Source: a bacterium (lineage in GTDB: Bacteria > UBP14 > UBA6098 > B30-G16). Taken from it: DNA of 7,504 nucleotides. The stretch covers positions 1 through 7,504 of the forward strand of contig JAUXEQ010000067.1 of assembly GCA_030620455.1 (NCBI GenBank), read 5' to 3'. The position numbers were made by a program, and so were the translations under genes. Below the pieces are notes generated by a model, which worked only from the letters and a program-made list of their open reading frames with translations, made no database searches and had not been told where the DNA came from. Of the stretch, positions 6,722 through 7,504 are shown one piece after another; position 1 is the stretch's first letter, and every line of letters starts with the position of its first letter.

Positions 6722-7504
6722 ATCAAGAATGGGTTTATTAATTTCAGTTATATCTGAGAAATATGAACTATCGGGGTCTTCCCATCGTTCACCACGGTCA
6801 CGTAATATTTCCAACCAACGAGCGAAAAGACTGTCGCATTTATCACCGGGAACATATGAGGAATCTACAAGTCGTCTATAATCTGGCCAGTAATGCTCTA
6901 AACTATCGATGTCCCATGTATCATCGCCAAAACGAGCCACATAGCGACCGTATCCCATGAAAAGCATTCTACAATCACAATGAGGGAATGATGGATCATG
7001 TCTGCTATGCCAACGTCTGAGTCTACGATAAAATACTTCATCGCATCTATCACCAGGTTCATAATCCGGATCGTGACTATTTCTCCATCTTCTCCACATA
7101 TTGGAAATATCTTCGGCTGTCCAAGTTGTATCCCAATGTGTCCTAAGATGAGTTCGGAATGCTATAAGTAATCGTCTACATTCACATCGAGTGCATCCTG
7201 TTTCAGAACTCGAGTCCCATCTTCTAAGCCAACGATAAAACACTTCATCGCATCTATCGCCTCGTTCATAATCCGGGTCGTGACTATTTCTCCATCTTCT
7301 CCACATATTAGAAATGTCTTCGGCTGTCCAAGTTGTATCCCAATGTTCTCTTAGAAAAGATCGAAAAGCATGAAGCAATCGTCTACATTCAAATCGTATA
7401 GGATCCGATGGATCAGGTCTATGTCGACCGCGATGCTCGAGCCAGTGTTCGAACATTTCGTCGCAATCATCGCCCTCGGTGTACCCGGGATCGACACTGT
7501 CTCG
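6473..7504 (-). CDS. T9SS-type secreted tandem-repeat protein, N-terminus beyond window
   Basis: The frame stays open from the right edge (7504) to TAA at 6473, giving 343 visible residues. The ATG at 7454-7456 is internal: the 16 codons before it (ending EGDDCDE) continue the repeat pattern, so the true start and any signal peptide lie outside the window. The protein has a partial unit, two near-identical 69-residue units, a diverged unit and a linker. It ends in a sorting-type domain of about 82 residues (YPNPFNSSV ... GVYLIKI ... KTIHYSN) like the T9SS type A C-terminal domain of FCB bacteria, which directs export across the outer membrane and is normally cleaved. The repeats are rich in Trp, Arg and Asp, with recurring CxCRxL and GDxCDxxFxRWL motifs, and look alpha-helical. 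I do not recognise the repeat family, so its function is unknown. The gene is closed by its own terminator. Confidence 0.88.
   Translation of the reverse strand, partial: RDSVDPGYTEGDDCDEMFEHWLEHRGRHRPDPSDPIRFECRRLLHAFRSFLREHWDTTWTAEDISNMWRRWRNSHDPDYERGDRCDEVFYRWLRRWDSSSETGCTRCECRRLLIAFRTHLRTHWDTTWTAEDISNMWRRWRNSHDPDYEPGDRCDEVFYRRLRRWHSRHDPSFPHCDCRMLFMGYGRYVARFGDDTWDIDSLEHYWPDYRRLVDSSYVPGDKCDSLFARWLEILRDRGERWEDPDSSYFSDITEINKPILDIVAYPNPFNSSVSFTLSIPGETYMDAEIYDLKGNKVATIFSGNVKSSQTTISWAPENEPAGVYLIKIQTDFGIYTKTIHYSN
6773..6979 (-). repeat. Coding tandem repeat, diverged unit C
   Basis: The unit begins CDCRMLFMGY and keeps the unit layout: DDTWDIDSLEHYW in place of DTTWTAEDISNMW, then VDSSYVPGDKCDSLFARWL in place of HDPDYEPGDRCDEVFYRRL. 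Identity to A and B is low outside the Cys, Trp and GD positions. It is the last unit before the linker to the sorting domain. Confidence 0.75.
6980..7186 (-). repeat. Coding tandem repeat, unit B (69 residues, 207 bp)
   Basis: The unit begins CECRRLLIAF and ends DPSFPH. The central block (7058-7138) is 78/81 bases identical to 7265-7345 in unit A, and the three differences are all silent. The flanks are more diverged (RTHLRT against RSFLRE), which suggests duplication followed by uneven divergence or gene conversion. Confidence 0.9.
7187..7393 (-). repeat. Coding tandem repeat, unit A (69 residues, 207 bp)
   Basis: The unit begins FECRRLLHAF and ends with SETGCTR. It contains WDTTWTAEDISNMWRRWRN, the DPDYERGDRCDE motif and VFYRWLRRW. 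It is offset exactly 207 bp from unit B. The first Cys of the CxC pair is Phe here (TTT instead of TGT, middle base at 7392). Confidence 0.9.
7394..7504 (-). repeat. Coding tandem repeat, partial unit at window edge
   Basis: This encodes the second half of a repeat unit: VDPGYTEGDDCDEMFEHWL, followed by a spacer ending DPSDPIR. It aligns with HDPDYERGDRCDEVFYRWL of the next unit, and Met replaces Val at the position of the internal ATG. This shows that the array continues to the right of the window. Confidence 0.8.

Noticed and set aside
6473..7504. GD and DPD motifs of the repeats as dockerin or TSP3 calcium-binding repeats
   Set aside because: The spacing of Asp residues does not follow the DxNxDG loop of either family, and the motif is tied to Cys, Trp and Arg-rich helices instead.

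Overview
The window looks like a chromosomal piece from a Gram-negative bacterium of the FCB (Fibrobacteres-Chlorobi-Bacteroidetes) superphylum or an allied candidate phylum. Three things suggest this. There is a C-terminal type IX secretion (T9SS)-style sorting domain with a YPNPFN motif. There is a BatA/VWA membrane protein of a type common in that group. There is also an ADP-heptose synthesis gene, which implies an LPS-bearing outer membrane. The DNA is AT-rich. The genus cannot be named from the sequence.

Layout: positions 1-138 hold the 3' end of an unrecognised plus-strand gene. Everything else is on the minus strand and reads from right to left. At the right edge (6473 to beyond 7504) is the C-terminal part of a secreted repeat protein: 69-residue Trp/Arg/Cys-rich tandem units followed by a T9SS-like sorting domain, closed by a strong intrinsic terminator at 6421-6452. 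Next come rfaE2 (5881-6378, heptose-1-phosphate adenylyltransferase), a 157-bp AT-rich gap, and a 683-aa BatA/VWA/GATase-like membrane protein (3672-5723). These are followed by an ABC ATPase (2840-3595) overlapping an ABC-2-type permease (1317-2843) by a GTGA start/stop junction, and then phosphate acetyltransferase pta (271-1263). The convergent gap between pta and the plus-strand gene carries two exact 29-bp copies of a strongly palindromic REP-like element and one decayed copy. The element supplies or overlaps the stop codons of both flanking genes.

How the genes may work together: the ATPase and permease clearly form one ABC export-type transporter. The BatA-like protein just upstream on the same strand may be co-transcribed with it and could be a partner, but that is inference. 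Pta (acetyl-CoA/acetyl phosphate exchange) follows 53 bp later and could be carried on the same transcript; no acetate kinase gene is visible here. RfaE2 serves LPS core heptose synthesis, and the T9SS-like repeat protein is presumably secreted or surface-anchored.

No gene-free stretch exceeds 300 bp. No tRNA, rRNA, insertion sequence or credible CRISPR array is visible. The most novel-looking item is the tandem-repeat T9SS cargo, whose repeat unit I do not recognise. The rest is mostly ordinary housekeeping or envelope gene content.
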